NCBI RefSeq assembly: GCF_014844095.1
Contig: NZ_CP062163.1
Coordinates: forward strand, 2,637,501-2,701,500
Direction: 5' to 3'
Length of the DNA: 64,000 nucleotides
Source: Brevibacillus sp. JNUCC-41
Lineage (GTDB): Bacteria > Bacillota > Bacilli > Bacillales > DSM-1321
In this document: positions 38,385 through 47,517 of the stretch, in pieces
How positions within the stretch are numbered: the stretch's first letter is position 1
Layout: every line of letters begins with the position of its first letter
Notes under the pieces: model-generated
Told to the model about the DNA's origin: nothing
The model's database searches: none
The model's input: only the letters and a program-made list of their open reading frames with translations
Position numbers and translations under genes: made by a program

Positions 38385-38800
38385 TGAAAACACTATTATT
38401 CCGTAGCTTTGCTGGGATTTGCCTTGGGGCACTCGTGATGGTGCTGACGTGTTTTGGAGTGATCGCTTTTGGGGAGGTCACTGCATTAGACAGTGAAATA
38501 TTTGTAAAAAACGCGATAGGCTGCTTATGCTGTGGCTGGTTCTTCAGCACGGCAACAATCATCTTTGAAAATGAAAAATGGAGTTTATTATCTCAAACCA
38601 TTCTGCACTTCCTGACTGTCAGCATCCTTTACTTCCTATTATCCTTCTTTGTTGGGTGGATTCCATTCAGCTTAAAAGGATTAGCTATAGGAATTGGGAT
38701 TTTCATACCATTCTATATGATCATTTGGATCATTTTCTATCTATATTTCCGCCATCAAGTGAAGATATTGAATGATGGACTTGATAAAAGAGAGAATTGA
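38381..38800 (+). CDS. DUF3021 membrane protein
   Basis: Four membrane helices in 139 residues (GICLGALVMVLTCFGVIAFG; IGCLCCGWFFSTATIIF; ILHFLTVSILYFLLSFFVGW; IGIGIFIPFYMIIWIIFYLYF) with a short basic tail. The start overlaps the LytTR stop by four bases, so the two are translationally coupled. DUF3021 proteins are the fixed partners of such LytTR regulators and often restrain them at the membrane. That role is known for the class (LTR systems), not shown here. Confidence 0.88.
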   Translation: MMKTLLFRSFAGICLGALVMVLTCFGVIAFGEVTALDSEIFVKNAIGCLCCGWFFSTATIIFENEKWSLLSQTILHFLTVSILYFLLSFFVGWIPFSLKGLAIGIGIFIPFYMIIWIIFYLYFRHQVKILNDGLDKREN

Positions 38801-39111
38801 GCGTGGATCGATCAGTTAGAGAGGTTTAAAGCTGAACCGCAAGAAAATAAAGGAATTTTCGTATAACCCGCCGGCTTCATGATGCCTTATCAACTGCAGT
38901 ATGTTCAATTGAAACAACAGTTAAATCTGTAAAACGAACTTACCATTTGACCGAACAAGAACACCAAAAAGGATAATGGGATCAGGTGCCATGAAGATAT
39001 CGTACCAACTTAAACTGAAACCCTTATACCTGCTCGATCTATAGCAGGTCTTTTTATTTTCATTTTTCCTATGATATTTCTACATTTATTTGACCCCCTT
39101 TGGATTTAAAT
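38801..39111. other. Intergenic region with a terminator and no supported gene
   Basis: Short frames here, such as MMPYQLQYVQLKQQL near 38880, lack ribosome binding sites and may be remnants. A terminator ACCTGC…GCAGGTCTTTTT lies at 39028-39058. Confidence 0.4.
39028..39058 (+). terminator. Terminator
   Basis: ACCTGCT…AGCAGGT stem followed by CTTTTTATTTT. It probably ends the LytTR/DUF3021 transcript. Confidence 0.75.
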
Positions 39112-39149
39112 AAAGAGACACCGCTCGTTGTTGTATCGGTGTCTCTTTG
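39112..39149 (-). terminator. Terminator of the antiporter gene
   Basis: AAAGAGACACCG/CGGTGTCTCTTT 12-bp perfect stem; T-rich sequence follows on the minus strand. Confidence 0.85.
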
Positions 39150-39152
39150 TAT

Positions 39153-41222
39153 TTATCGGCTTTCTATCATTAACATTTCATCATAGATTAAGTTCTGTCT
39201 AAGCTCAGTCGCTGTTTTCATGGATATTTGCTCATCTTCAACCATTTGCTGAATGATATCACGTTCAATTTGCATTGCATTCAACTGAAAATGACTCACC
39301 ATCTCTTCAAAGCGATTAGCTTCTTTTTCACTTAATGTTCCGAATGGATTCAAATAACGATTATATCTTTGAATGACAAGCATGACTTCATGACGGTTTT
39401 CAGGTGTAGTTTGTTGTTTGATCAATGAAATAGCTTCCTTTGAAGCTTCTTTTTGTGCTTTACGGAACTCACGTATCAGGTCAGCATTTTTAACGATGGA
39501 GTCCTCCAATTTAGCTTCCCATTTCTTATCCCATTTGACATTGATCTTTTTCTTGAAAAGAATGGCCTGCAAATTGATCCAAGCCCTTTTCAGCGAAGAT
39601 TTTTGCATATAATTTAAGGTTCTTGAAATATACACTTTATAAAGTTCAAAGGCTGTTTCCGATATAGTCCCTTTTTCGACTAATCCAGAAACGACCTCCA
39701 ATTCCTTGTTGGCACCTAGCTCCACTAAATCGCGTATTGTCCGATTATCCGGTCTATTCGTTATTCCCCGCTCCAAATCTATCAGTTGTTCATTTAAATC
39801 TTCCATCACTTGATGGACTGCTTTCTGATTATCGATGGTTGCTTCTTTGCTCAGCTGTTCGATCGTTTTATTTAAAACAATTTCATAAGCCTCCTCAGGG
39901 GTTAGGCGCTCATCTTTGAATACAACCGGTGTCTTTACCAGTAATGGCAAAAGAACCGTAGCCAATATGACGCTTAACAATATGACGCAAGCTGCGATAA
40001 ACAAGACTGTATTACGCATCGGGAATAAAGTGTCATCCGGCATGAAATATGGTATGGATAAAGCTGTGGCCAATGTGATGGTACCATGAATGCCGCAAAC
40101 GGATGTCAAAAATGCAAATCGGGATCTTGAGACATAATCATCATGGGTGTTTTCGCTATCTTCTGGATGAACCCTTGACATGATGAATTGCTCTAAGGGA
40201 TTCACTCTGTTTTTCGTGAAAGTATCATGTAAAATGTATACCCAAATAAAACGGATCACCAATAATAAAAGAACAATCAGAACACTTATCCCAAAAAGAT
40301 TACCCCTATTTTGGTCGGACTCAATTTCCTGATAAACACTCGGCAACATGAATCCTAATAAAGCAAATACAAGTCCATTCAAAACATAACCTAATACAGA
40401 CCATGTATTAGTTGACACAATTTGCAATTTAGTTGTGGAACTCTGAAGGCGGTCCCGCTCGATGCCATGGATTACACCTGCAGCAACCACTGCCAAGATT
40501 CCGGATACATGGAATTCCTCAGCTACCATATATATGGCAAAAGGCGTAATCAATTCAATAACAATGGACATGGAGATTTCTTCGAGTCCATGAACCCGTA
40601 AAAATAATCGTAATTTAACGATTAAATAGCCCAATAGGATACCTATAAAGATACCGCCTAAAGCTACAAATATAAAATTTAGCGAAGCATCTTTTATAGA
40701 AAATACCCCAGTTAGGGCAGCTGTCAAGGCAACTTTAAAAGCAACGATTCCAGCAGCATCATTGAAAAGTGATTCACCTTCAAGGATGGGCATCATATTT
40801 CCGGGCAATTTCAACCCTTTTGTAATCGATTGTACCGCTACGGCATCTGTAGGGGTAATCGTTGCTGCTAAAGCAAAAGCGACAGCCATCGGCATATCGG
40901 GTATTAACCAGTGGATGAAAAACCCTCCTGCAAAAACAGTCACGAACACTAACCCAAAGGCCAATAACAGAATAGGTTTACGCAATTCAAGCAATTCTTT
41001 ACGGGACGTATTTTTTCCTTCTGTAAAGAGAAGCGGAGCAATGACACAGATCATGAATAATTCTGAGTGAAAATCCAACGATAATGGAAATGGCAATAAT
41101 GAAAGTATTGCTCCCATGGATATCTGATATATCGGCAGTGGAATACGAGTCCATTTGGCATTTAATATTGTAGCGATTATTGTGGAAACTAATAATCCGA
41201 GCAATGTGATTAAGAATGACAT
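39153..41222 (-). CDS. CPA1-family Na+/H+ (K+/H+) antiporter, NhaK/YvgP-like
   Basis: Twelve or so membrane helices in residues 1-420, with hallmark blocks FALAATITPTDAVAVQSI and ILEGESLFNDAAGIVAFKVAL carrying the transport Asp/Asn-Asp residues. A 250-residue cytoplasmic C-terminal helical domain follows. 689 aa. Start at ATG 41222 with AAGGGAG upstream; the frame is open 14 codons further back without such a site. Expected to expel Na+ or K+ against H+ for pH and salt tolerance. Cation preference cannot be read from sequence. Confidence 0.9.
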   Translation of the reverse strand: MSFLITLLGLLVSTIIATILNAKWTRIPLPIYQISMGAILSLLPFPLSLDFHSELFMICVIAPLLFTEGKNTSRKELLELRKPILLLAFGLVFVTVFAGGFFIHWLIPDMPMAVAFALAATITPTDAVAVQSITKGLKLPGNMMPILEGESLFNDAAGIVAFKVALTAALTGVFSIKDASLNFIFVALGGIFIGILLGYLIVKLRLFLRVHGLEEISMSIVIELITPFAIYMVAEEFHVSGILAVVAAGVIHGIERDRLQSSTTKLQIVSTNTWSVLGYVLNGLVFALLGFMLPSVYQEIESDQNRGNLFGISVLIVLLLLVIRFIWVYILHDTFTKNRVNPLEQFIMSRVHPEDSENTHDDYVSRSRFAFLTSVCGIHGTITLATALSIPYFMPDDTLFPMRNTVLFIAACVILLSVILATVLLPLLVKTPVVFKDERLTPEEAYEIVLNKTIEQLSKEATIDNQKAVHQVMEDLNEQLIDLERGITNRPDNRTIRDLVELGANKELEVVSGLVEKGTISETAFELYKVYISRTLNYMQKSSLKRAWINLQAILFKKKINVKWDKKWEAKLEDSIVKNADLIREFRKAQKEASKEAISLIKQQTTPENRHEVMLVIQRYNRYLNPFGTLSEKEANRFEEMVSHFQLNAMQIERDIIQQMVEDEQISMKTATELRQNLIYDEMLMIESR

Positions 41223-41609
41223 AGAATCTCCCTTATCTTCTAATGTTTTAGTCTGTTTGCCCATGAATCTTCTATAAAATGATAAAAAAGCAGAGGTATT
41301 TTAAAGCGAATATCCATACTTTAAAAAGTATCCCCTACTTTATGGCCTTGCATATCTTTCAAAATCCATACTTAAACAGAGGCAGCATTTTTCACTGGCC
41401 TCGGTTTTTGATATACCCCTTTGTTATTAATTACAAACAGGATATCACAAAGTATTACGGTTTATTCAATATCAACTTATAACATAACTTTTCAATTTGC
41501 TAAATATAGGTTCATGCTGAGCTCATGATTTTCTGTATAAAATACCCTTAATGAAGAAACATAGAAAAATGGAGTTAGAGCGACCTGCAAAAAAATGGGG
41601 GTAACCAGC
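41223..41609. other. Divergent promoter region between the antiporter and the ger operon
   Basis: No gene seen. A sporulation (sigma-G) promoter for the ger operon is expected here, but I could not assign one with confidence. Confidence 0.4.
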
Positions 41610-43187
41610 TTGATTCGTAATGTTGGCAAATTGCTAAGAAAAAAGAAAGAAAAAAAATCCCTGGTACAAAATGATTACCTGGATTCCAAACCTGCAGATT
41701 CACTTGATGCGAATTTCAGTCAAAATGTAGAATCACTTCGTTCTGTTTATGATAATTGCTCGGATGTCATGTTCCGCTCGTTCTTACTTTTCGGAAAGAC
41801 GCGGGCGATGCTCATTTACATTGCGGGACTCTCAGACATCGAGGCGATAGAGCAATATGTGCTTTCCCCACTCATGCAGGGGTCATCAAAAGAACCACAA
41901 CCATTAAATGAGTTTATTGAACATAAAATGCCCGTTCCTAAAGTGGTAAAAGTAAATTTGTTGGCGGATTGCATTGAATCGATTTCCTCTGGAAATCCGA
42001 TCCTTCTATATGAAGGGGGAAGCGATGGATTTTCTTTAGGATTGTCCAAATGGGAAAAGCGGGCGATTGAAGAACCTGTGGCAGAGGGGGGAGTTAGGGG
42101 GTCAAGAGAGGGATTTATTGAATCTCTAGAGGTAAATACTTCCCAATTGCGACGTATTATCAAAAGTCCTGCCCTTAAAATACAATCTATGAAGATTGGA
42201 ACTCTTACCAGGACGAATGTTTCAATTGCTTATATAGATGGACTTGCGGATAAAACACTGATTGAAGAGATTTCAACACGGTTGGAACGAATTAAAATAG
42301 ACGGTATTTTAGAAAGCGAGTACATCGAGGAAATGATTGAGGACAATCCGTTTTCACCTTTCCCTCAGATCATGTCGACAGAACGGCCGGATGTAGCCTG
42401 TGCCAGCTTGCTGGAGGGACGAGCTGTCATTCTTGTAGAAGGAACTCCTTTTACTTTAATTGCACCAATATCTTTCTTTTCTTTGATTCAATCACAAGAG
42501 GATTATGCTCAACGTTTTATGGCAGGCACATTTATCCGTTGGTTACGATATTTTTTTATGGGATTATCTCTTTTGCTTCCTTCACTTTATGTTGCTATTT
42601 TAACGTTCCATCATGAGGCGGTCCCAACCGCACTCCTGCTAAGCATAGCAGCATCCCGGGAATCGGTCCCTTTTCCTGCAATAGTAGAGGCATTGGCTAT
42701 GGAAATTACGTTTGAAGCACTAAGGGAGGCAGGGGTTCGATTGCCGAAGCAGGTAGGTTCTGCCGTCAGCATTGTTGGAGCGCTAGTGATTGGTCAAGCT
42801 TCCGTACAAGCGGGGTTAGTTTCAGCGCCAATGGTCATTGTGGTTGCGATTACGGGAATCGCTTCTTTTATGATACCTCGCTATATTGCCGGAATTGCTT
42901 TCCGGATGCTGCGATTCCCAATGATGCTGCTTGCCGGTACCTTAGGGCTGCTTGGCATAATGATGGGAATCATCGCCATAGTCATTCACTTATGCAGCTT
43001 ACGTTCCTTTGGCGTACCATACTTAGCGCCACTGGCGACGTTAAAAGGTAAAGAGCTGAAAGATGTTCTGTGGAGAGCCCCTTGGTGGATGATGGATACA
43101 CGTCCGCGTCTCACAGGGGATTCTAATGTATACCGTCAAGCCCAGGAACAGAAACCAAATCCAAAAAGGGGGAGTGAAACGGAGTGA
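41610..43187 (+). CDS. Spore germinant receptor A subunit (GerA family)
   Basis: Inner-spore-membrane component of a nutrient germinant receptor. Hydrophilic N-terminal domain of about 250 residues with a Lys-rich start (RKKKEKK), then the GerA membrane domain with VPFPAIVEALAMEITFEALREAG and GALVIGQASVQAGLVSAP, and a C-terminal tail LKDVLWRAPWWMMDTRP. About 525 aa. The start is TTG 41610, eight bases after TGGGGGT; ATG 41595 has no ribosome binding site. First gene of an A-C-D-B-B operon. Confidence 0.92.
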   Translation: MIRNVGKLLRKKKEKKSLVQNDYLDSKPADSLDANFSQNVESLRSVYDNCSDVMFRSFLLFGKTRAMLIYIAGLSDIEAIEQYVLSPLMQGSSKEPQPLNEFIEHKMPVPKVVKVNLLADCIESISSGNPILLYEGGSDGFSLGLSKWEKRAIEEPVAEGGVRGSREGFIESLEVNTSQLRRIIKSPALKIQSMKIGTLTRTNVSIAYIDGLADKTLIEEISTRLERIKIDGILESEYIEEMIEDNPFSPFPQIMSTERPDVACASLLEGRAVILVEGTPFTLIAPISFFSLIQSQEDYAQRFMAGTFIRWLRYFFMGLSLLLPSLYVAILTFHHEAVPTALLLSIAASRESVPFPAIVEALAMEITFEALREAGVRLPKQVGSAVSIVGALVIGQASVQAGLVSAPMVIVVAITGIASFMIPRYIAGIAFRMLRFPMMLLAGTLGLLGIMMGIIAIVIHLCSLRSFGVPYLAPLATLKGKELKDVLWRAPWWMMDTRPRLTGDSNVYRQAQEQKPNPKRGSETE

Positions 43188-44428
43188 ATAATTGCTGGAA
43201 GCGAAAAAGGATCTCGGAGAAAGGAAAGAAGCGAGACTTCATGAAAAGCGTCCTTCTTTTCCTCGTTATTTGTGGAACGACCCCTTTTCTAAGCGGTTGT
43301 TGGGATCGAATAGAAATCACTGATTTGGCGATTGTCACAGCAGCCACCATCGATAAGAAGGGTAATAATCAAATCGAACTATCCGTCCAAGTCTTCATTC
43401 CAAGTTCAATTAGCAGTGGAGGCGGTCAAGGAGGGAGCAGTCAAGGGGGGAGTGGGGTTACGACAATGGTGAGATTTGCAAAAGGCTCCAATATTTCAGA
43501 TGCATTGTCTAAGCTTCAAAGCAAGCTTCCGCGAAAAATATTTTGGGGACATTGTAAAGTATTTGTATTCGGTGAAAAGTTAGCGATGGAAGGAATTCAA
43601 GAGCAGCTGGATTTTTTGTTACGCCATCCTCAGCCAAGAGAGAAAGCAAATGTGTATGTCAGTAAAGGGATAGCAAAGCCTATCCTTGAATCTTTGCCAC
43701 CCCTGGAAAACTATTCAGGGGAAGTGCTTAGAGAACTATCTGACTTACATATTGGGATGCTGGTCACACTACAGGATTTAGATGAAATGTTAACAGGTAA
43801 ACCTCAAGCTGCCGTACTTCCAGTCGTTAAAATATTGCCGCCGGGGAAAGGGCAAACAAAATTACAGGGGATTCCTTACATTGTCGGAACAGCCGTTTTT
43901 AAAAAAGATAAGATGACCGGGACGATGACGGAAAAAGAAACAAGAGGGCTGTTGTGGTTAAGGGATGAAATGGAATCATACACTGTGACCTTTCAACCCG
44001 AAGGTGTGAAAGGGGAGATTTCTTTGAATCCAGTGACGGCTCAAATCAAGAAGATTCCACAATTTCGAAATAACAAATGGAAATTGTTAGTGAAGGTAAA
44101 TACAGAAGGAGCTGTTATACAAAATGGAACGAATTTAAACCTTTCAAGTCCAAAAATGCTAAAAGCTGCAGAACGAGCATACCAAAAAGATATAGAAGAC
44201 CGCATCTATATGGCTTTTCTGCATACTCAGGATAAGAAAGCGGACATTTTAGGGGTGGGTAAAGATTTCTATAGGAAATACCCTAAACAGTTTAATAAGG
44301 TCGAAAACCACTGGGAGGATATATTCGCTGAGATGGAAGTGGAAATCGATGTTGCGGCCCATATTCGAAGACAGGGCTATATAAACAAACCGGCAGGCTT
44401 GTCTGAAAATGAGGTGAAGGTCAAGTGA
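43184..44428 (+). CDS. Spore germinant receptor C subunit (GerC-type lipoprotein)
   Basis: Lipobox FLSGC followed by WDRIEITDLAIVTA, the signature start of Ger(x)C proteins. The C domain has WKLLVKVNTEGAVIQ and ADILGVGKDFYRKYPKQF. The mature protein is anchored on the outer face of the inner spore membrane. GTG 43184 overlaps the A-subunit stop and has GGGGGAG nine bases upstream, but adds 19 residues before a better signal start at ATG 43241. A Gly/Ser-rich insert (SSGGGQGGSSQGGSG) interrupts the N-terminal domain. Confidence 0.9.
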   Translation: MNNCWKRKRISEKGKKRDFMKSVLLFLVICGTTPFLSGCWDRIEITDLAIVTAATIDKKGNNQIELSVQVFIPSSISSGGGQGGSSQGGSGVTTMVRFAKGSNISDALSKLQSKLPRKIFWGHCKVFVFGEKLAMEGIQEQLDFLLRHPQPREKANVYVSKGIAKPILESLPPLENYSGEVLRELSDLHIGMLVTLQDLDEMLTGKPQAAVLPVVKILPPGKGQTKLQGIPYIVGTAVFKKDKMTGTMTEKETRGLLWLRDEMESYTVTFQPEGVKGEISLNPVTAQIKKIPQFRNNKWKLLVKVNTEGAVIQNGTNLNLSSPKMLKAAERAYQKDIEDRIYMAFLHTQDKKADILGVGKDFYRKYPKQFNKVENHWEDIFAEMEVEIDVAAHIRRQGYINKPAGLSENEVKVK

Positions 44429-44646
44429 GATGGGGGGCTTTTTTGTGTACAACCGTGATCGTAGCTTTAATCATTTTGTTTGAATGGCCAAAAATGAAAA
44501 AAAATCCCAAAAAAGATAAAGTGGCATTTCTTACACTGCTCCTCACTGGCTTGGTTCTGTCCATGTTCAATCTCCCTCAGATGTCAGGACCCACTCAATG
44601 GATGGAAACTCTTTTCAGGCCATTTGGAGAGTTTATGGAAAAGTGA
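44425..44646 (+). CDS. Small two-helix germinant receptor D subunit
   Basis: 73 residues with two membrane helices (FLCTTVIVALIILFEW and VAFLTLLLTGLVLSMFNL) separated by a basic loop (KMKKNPKKDK), ending SGPTQWMETLFRPFGEF. The position between C and B genes and the size fit the D subunits reported for some gerA-type operons that modulate receptor function. GTG start overlapping the C-subunit stop, with GAGGTGA upstream. Confidence 0.8.
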   Translation: MRWGAFLCTTVIVALIILFEWPKMKKNPKKDKVAFLTLLLTGLVLSMFNLPQMSGPTQWMETLFRPFGEFMEK

Positions 44647-44693
44647 ATCTGTTGCGGGATTAAATTCATTCCATTAAAGAAAGGAGGGAGCAG

Positions 44694-45794
44694 ATGGAGA
44701 AAGGAAAAATTTCATCTCTGCAGATGGCATTCATGATGTATCCGACGATTGTGGCAACGGCTATGCTCGGAGTTCCAAGCATCACTGCCAAATATGCCAA
44801 AACTGATCTATGGCTTTCCCCCATTTTTGCTGCGCTAATAGGGTATCTGACGGTGTATATTGCATATAAACTGCATAAAATTTTTCCAAAACAAACGGTT
44901 TTCCAATTCACTGAAAAGATCATTGGTCTGATTCCGGGGAAAATTATCGGTTTCTTACTTTTGTTTTTTTATATCCAGAACACGGGGATAATCGTTAGAG
45001 ACTACGCGGAATTTGTTGTCAGCTCTTTTCTGGTAAATACCCCCATTAGTGTGATCATGGCATCGATGGTGCTTTTGTGTGCTTTCATCGTACGCGGGGG
45101 AATAGAGGTGTTGGGGCGAGCTGCTGAGTTGTTTGTACCGGTTTTTATTTTCCCAATCTGTATCGTAATTCTCTTGCTGATTCCTGACTTCGATTTTATG
45201 AATATATTTCCGGTATTGGGTAATGGCTTAATGCCCCCAATCAAGGGTGCGATTGTACCGGGAGGATGGTTCAGCGAGTTTTTTCTGATCATTTTTCTTC
45301 TTCCTTTTTTGGCGGATATGAAAAAAGGGATGAAATCCGGGATGATGACTGTATTTGCCGTGATGATGACATTAATCGTGGTGAATCTTTTGGTTCTATT
45401 TGTACTAGGGGGAACAACACCCTCAAAGAATTACCCCTTGATGAATACATCTCGATACATTAGTATCGCCGACTTTTTTGAACATGTGGAGTCCGCGGTC
45501 ATGGCGGTATGGATAGTAGGGGCGTTTTTAAAAATTTCCGTATTTTATTATGTATCTGCTTTAGGTACGGCGCAGTGGCTGAATCTTTCCGACTATCGGC
45601 CCGTTGTATGGCCGATGGGGATCCTGATTGTCATTTTCAGTTTTTGGTCGTTGCCTAGCTCAATAGATGTTAATCGTAATGATATCATGGCCTTCCCTTT
45701 ACAAGGAATCTTGATGCAAACGATTATTCCTCTGATATTGTTGGTGATTGCGGTTTTAAGGAAAAGAAAACGTAAAGGAACCGAAACAAGCTGA
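44694..45794 (+). CDS. Spore germinant receptor B subunit, copy 1
   Basis: Ten-helix APC-superfamily permease-like subunit that binds germinants. Starts KISSLQMAFMMYPTIVATAMLGVPS, with later ADLFE-like block YISIADFFEHVESAVMAVWIVGAFLKIS. 366 aa. AAAGGAGGGAGCAG precedes the ATG. About 80% identical by eye to the second B gene 190 bp downstream, so it arose by tandem duplication. Confidence 0.92.
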   Translation: MEKGKISSLQMAFMMYPTIVATAMLGVPSITAKYAKTDLWLSPIFAALIGYLTVYIAYKLHKIFPKQTVFQFTEKIIGLIPGKIIGFLLLFFYIQNTGIIVRDYAEFVVSSFLVNTPISVIMASMVLLCAFIVRGGIEVLGRAAELFVPVFIFPICIVILLLIPDFDFMNIFPVLGNGLMPPIKGAIVPGGWFSEFFLIIFLLPFLADMKKGMKSGMMTVFAVMMTLIVVNLLVLFVLGGTTPSKNYPLMNTSRYISIADFFEHVESAVMAVWIVGAFLKISVFYYVSALGTAQWLNLSDYRPVVWPMGILIVIFSFWSLPSSIDVNRNDIMAFPLQGILMQTIIPLILLVIAVLRKRKRKGTETS

Positions 45795-45829
45795 ATGGGC
45801 GTTTTTATGCTAAATATCCTATCGATAAG

Positions 45830-45945
45830 GTGCTATCTATGTTCATTCTCGCGCAACGGGGGCAGAACCAACTGATTGGATTGCATCTTTTTTTAGCCGT
45901 TTGATGAGTTTACAAAAAAATGAATCTATCCAGTGGGTTGTGTGA
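45830..45945 (+). pseudogene. Decayed D-subunit remnant between the two B genes
   Basis: The reading starts VLSMFILAQ, matching VLSMFNLPQ of the intact D subunit. After a one-base shift in a G5 run it continues GAEPTDWIASFFSRLMSL, matching SGPTQWMETLFRPFGEF in length and pattern. This shows that the duplicated unit was D plus B, and that the second D has lost its 5' half and its frame. Confidence 0.75.
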
Positions 45946-45983
45946 TTTCAGATTTACGTACTACCACAGAAAGGAGGAAGACG

Positions 45984-47090
45984 ATGGAGAAAGGAAGAAT
46001 TTCAGCTTTACAGATGGCATTCATGATATATCCAACAATCGTGGCAACGGCTATTCTTGGTGTCCCAAGCATCACAGCCAAATATGCCAAAGCTGATTTA
46101 TGGCTTTCCCCCATTTTGGCGTCTCTCATCGGGTATGCGACGGTGTATATTGCTTATAAACTGCACAAACTTTATCCGAAACAAACGGTTATCCAATTCA
46201 GTGAACAGATCATCGGTCGGATTCCGGGGAAAATTCTTGGTTTTTTATTCTTGTTTTTTTATATCCCGATCACAGGGCAAATCCTAAGGGAGTATGGAGA
46301 ATTTATTGTCGACTCTTTTCTGGTCAAAACTCCGATTAGCGTGATCATGGCATCGATGCTACTCCTCTGTGCCTTTATCGTCCGTGGAGGGATAGAGGTG
46401 TTGGGGAGAGCTGCCCAATTGTTTGTTCCTGTTTTTATCGTTCCGATCCTCCTCTTAATCATCTTACTCGGCCCTGATTTTGAATTTAAGAATATATTCC
46501 CGATATTGGGGAATGGAATTATGCCTCCAATCAAAGGTTCAATTATACCGGGAGGATGGTTCAGCGAGTTTTTCCTGATCATTTTTCTCCTCCCTTTTTT
46601 AGCGGATATGAAAAAAGGAATGAAATATGGGATGATGACTGTGTTTGCTGTGATGATGACGTTAGTTGTGGTGAATCTTATCGTTCTTTTTGTACTCGGA
46701 TCGACAACATCCACAAAGAATTATCCCCTGATGAATGTAACTCGGTATATCAGTTTAGCCGACTTTTTTGAACATTTGGAGTCCGCCATCATGGCCGTAT
46801 GGATAGTAGGAGCGTTTGTCAAAATTTCTGTGTTTTATTATGCAGCTGCTTTGGGTACTGCGCAGTGGATGAATCTCTCCGACTATCGTTCTGTTGTATG
46901 GCCGATAGGGATTTTGATTGTAGAATTCGGCTTTTGGTCGTATCCTAGCTCTATGGCTGTCAGTCGATATGATATGGTCGCCTTCCCTTTTCATGGAGTT
47001 TTGATGCAAACAATTATTCCTCTGTTATTGTTGGGAATTGCTATGGTTAGAAAAAGAAATAGTCAGAGAAAGGGAAGCAAATCGAGCTGA
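45984..47090 (+). CDS. Spore germinant receptor B subunit, copy 2
   Basis: 368 aa, same fold as copy 1 (RISALQMAFMIYPTIVATAILGVPS; GGWFSEFFLIIFLLPFLADMKKG identical in both). Differences cluster in membrane helices that line the ligand pocket in B subunits, for example IPITGQILREYGEFIVDS versus IQNTGIIVRDYAEFVVSS. It may therefore recognise another germinant through the same A/C/D partners. Start at ATG 45984 behind AAAGGAGGAAG; upstream in-frame codons to 45933 belong to the decayed D region. Confidence 0.92.
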   Translation: MEKGRISALQMAFMIYPTIVATAILGVPSITAKYAKADLWLSPILASLIGYATVYIAYKLHKLYPKQTVIQFSEQIIGRIPGKILGFLFLFFYIPITGQILREYGEFIVDSFLVKTPISVIMASMLLLCAFIVRGGIEVLGRAAQLFVPVFIVPILLLIILLGPDFEFKNIFPILGNGIMPPIKGSIIPGGWFSEFFLIIFLLPFLADMKKGMKYGMMTVFAVMMTLVVVNLIVLFVLGSTTSTKNYPLMNVTRYISLADFFEHLESAIMAVWIVGAFVKISVFYYAAALGTAQWMNLSDYRSVVWPIGILIVEFGFWSYPSSMAVSRYDMVAFPFHGVLMQTIIPLLLLGIAMVRKRNSQRKGSKSS

Positions 47091-47203
47091 CCTTTCAGCT
47101 GATTTTTTGATTTTCGATTTAAGAGGCTTGAAAAAGTATGGGCATGAAAGTAGGCAAAAGGAGCTCTAATCTTAATGTTAAAACAAAGTTGATAGGAATG
47201 AAA

Positions 47204-47290
47204 TGTACGAGACTCCTGCTTCGAAAAGCGCTTCAATGGGAGAACCCGCAGGCGCAATGGCGCCGCGGGCACTACGTTCCAATCAAAGGC
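47204..47290. repeat. Degenerate Bacillus intergenic repeat (GAGACTCCTGC type)
   Basis: ACGAGACTCCTGCTTCG…AGAACCCGCAGGCGC…GCCGCGGGCACT resembles the dispersed GC-rich element (GACTCCTGCGGGA…CCCCGCAGGAGC…CCCGCGG) common between genes of Bacillus relatives. Recognised from memory of the pattern; not compared to a database. Confidence 0.45.
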
Positions 47291-47356
47291 CAATTTTAAA
47301 AACCTACAAAAAATTGTAGACAAACACAATTATTTTGGAGTTTGTCTACATCTGCA

Positions 47357-47384
47357 ACCATTCCGTTTTCGAATGGTTTTTTTG
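47357..47384 (+). terminator. Terminator
   Basis: ACCATTCCGTTTTCGAATGGTTTTTTT hairpin. Confidence 0.8.
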
Positions 47385-47517
47385 TTGCGAGAAACTGGAG
47401 ATCATTAGATGTATTTTGCAGCAAGTTAAAAATAAATAACAATTTTTTTCAAACCGTTTGGAAGTTTGTCCCGTTATCTATAGTACAAAGGCTTTTTAGA
47501 GGGGAGAGATAAAAGAC

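Larger units (their letters stand above)
47091..47517. other. Intergenic region with a repeat and two hairpins
   Basis: Contains a degenerate copy of a GC-rich Bacillus intergenic repeat (47204-47290), an inverted repeat TGTAGACAAAC…GTTTGTCTACA at 47315-47351, and a terminator at 47357-47384. No gene supported. Confidence 0.5.

Noticed and set aside
45259..46714. Long minus-strand frames opposite both ger B genes
   Set aside because: The same shadow appears in both duplicated genes at the same place, as expected for an antisense artefact.
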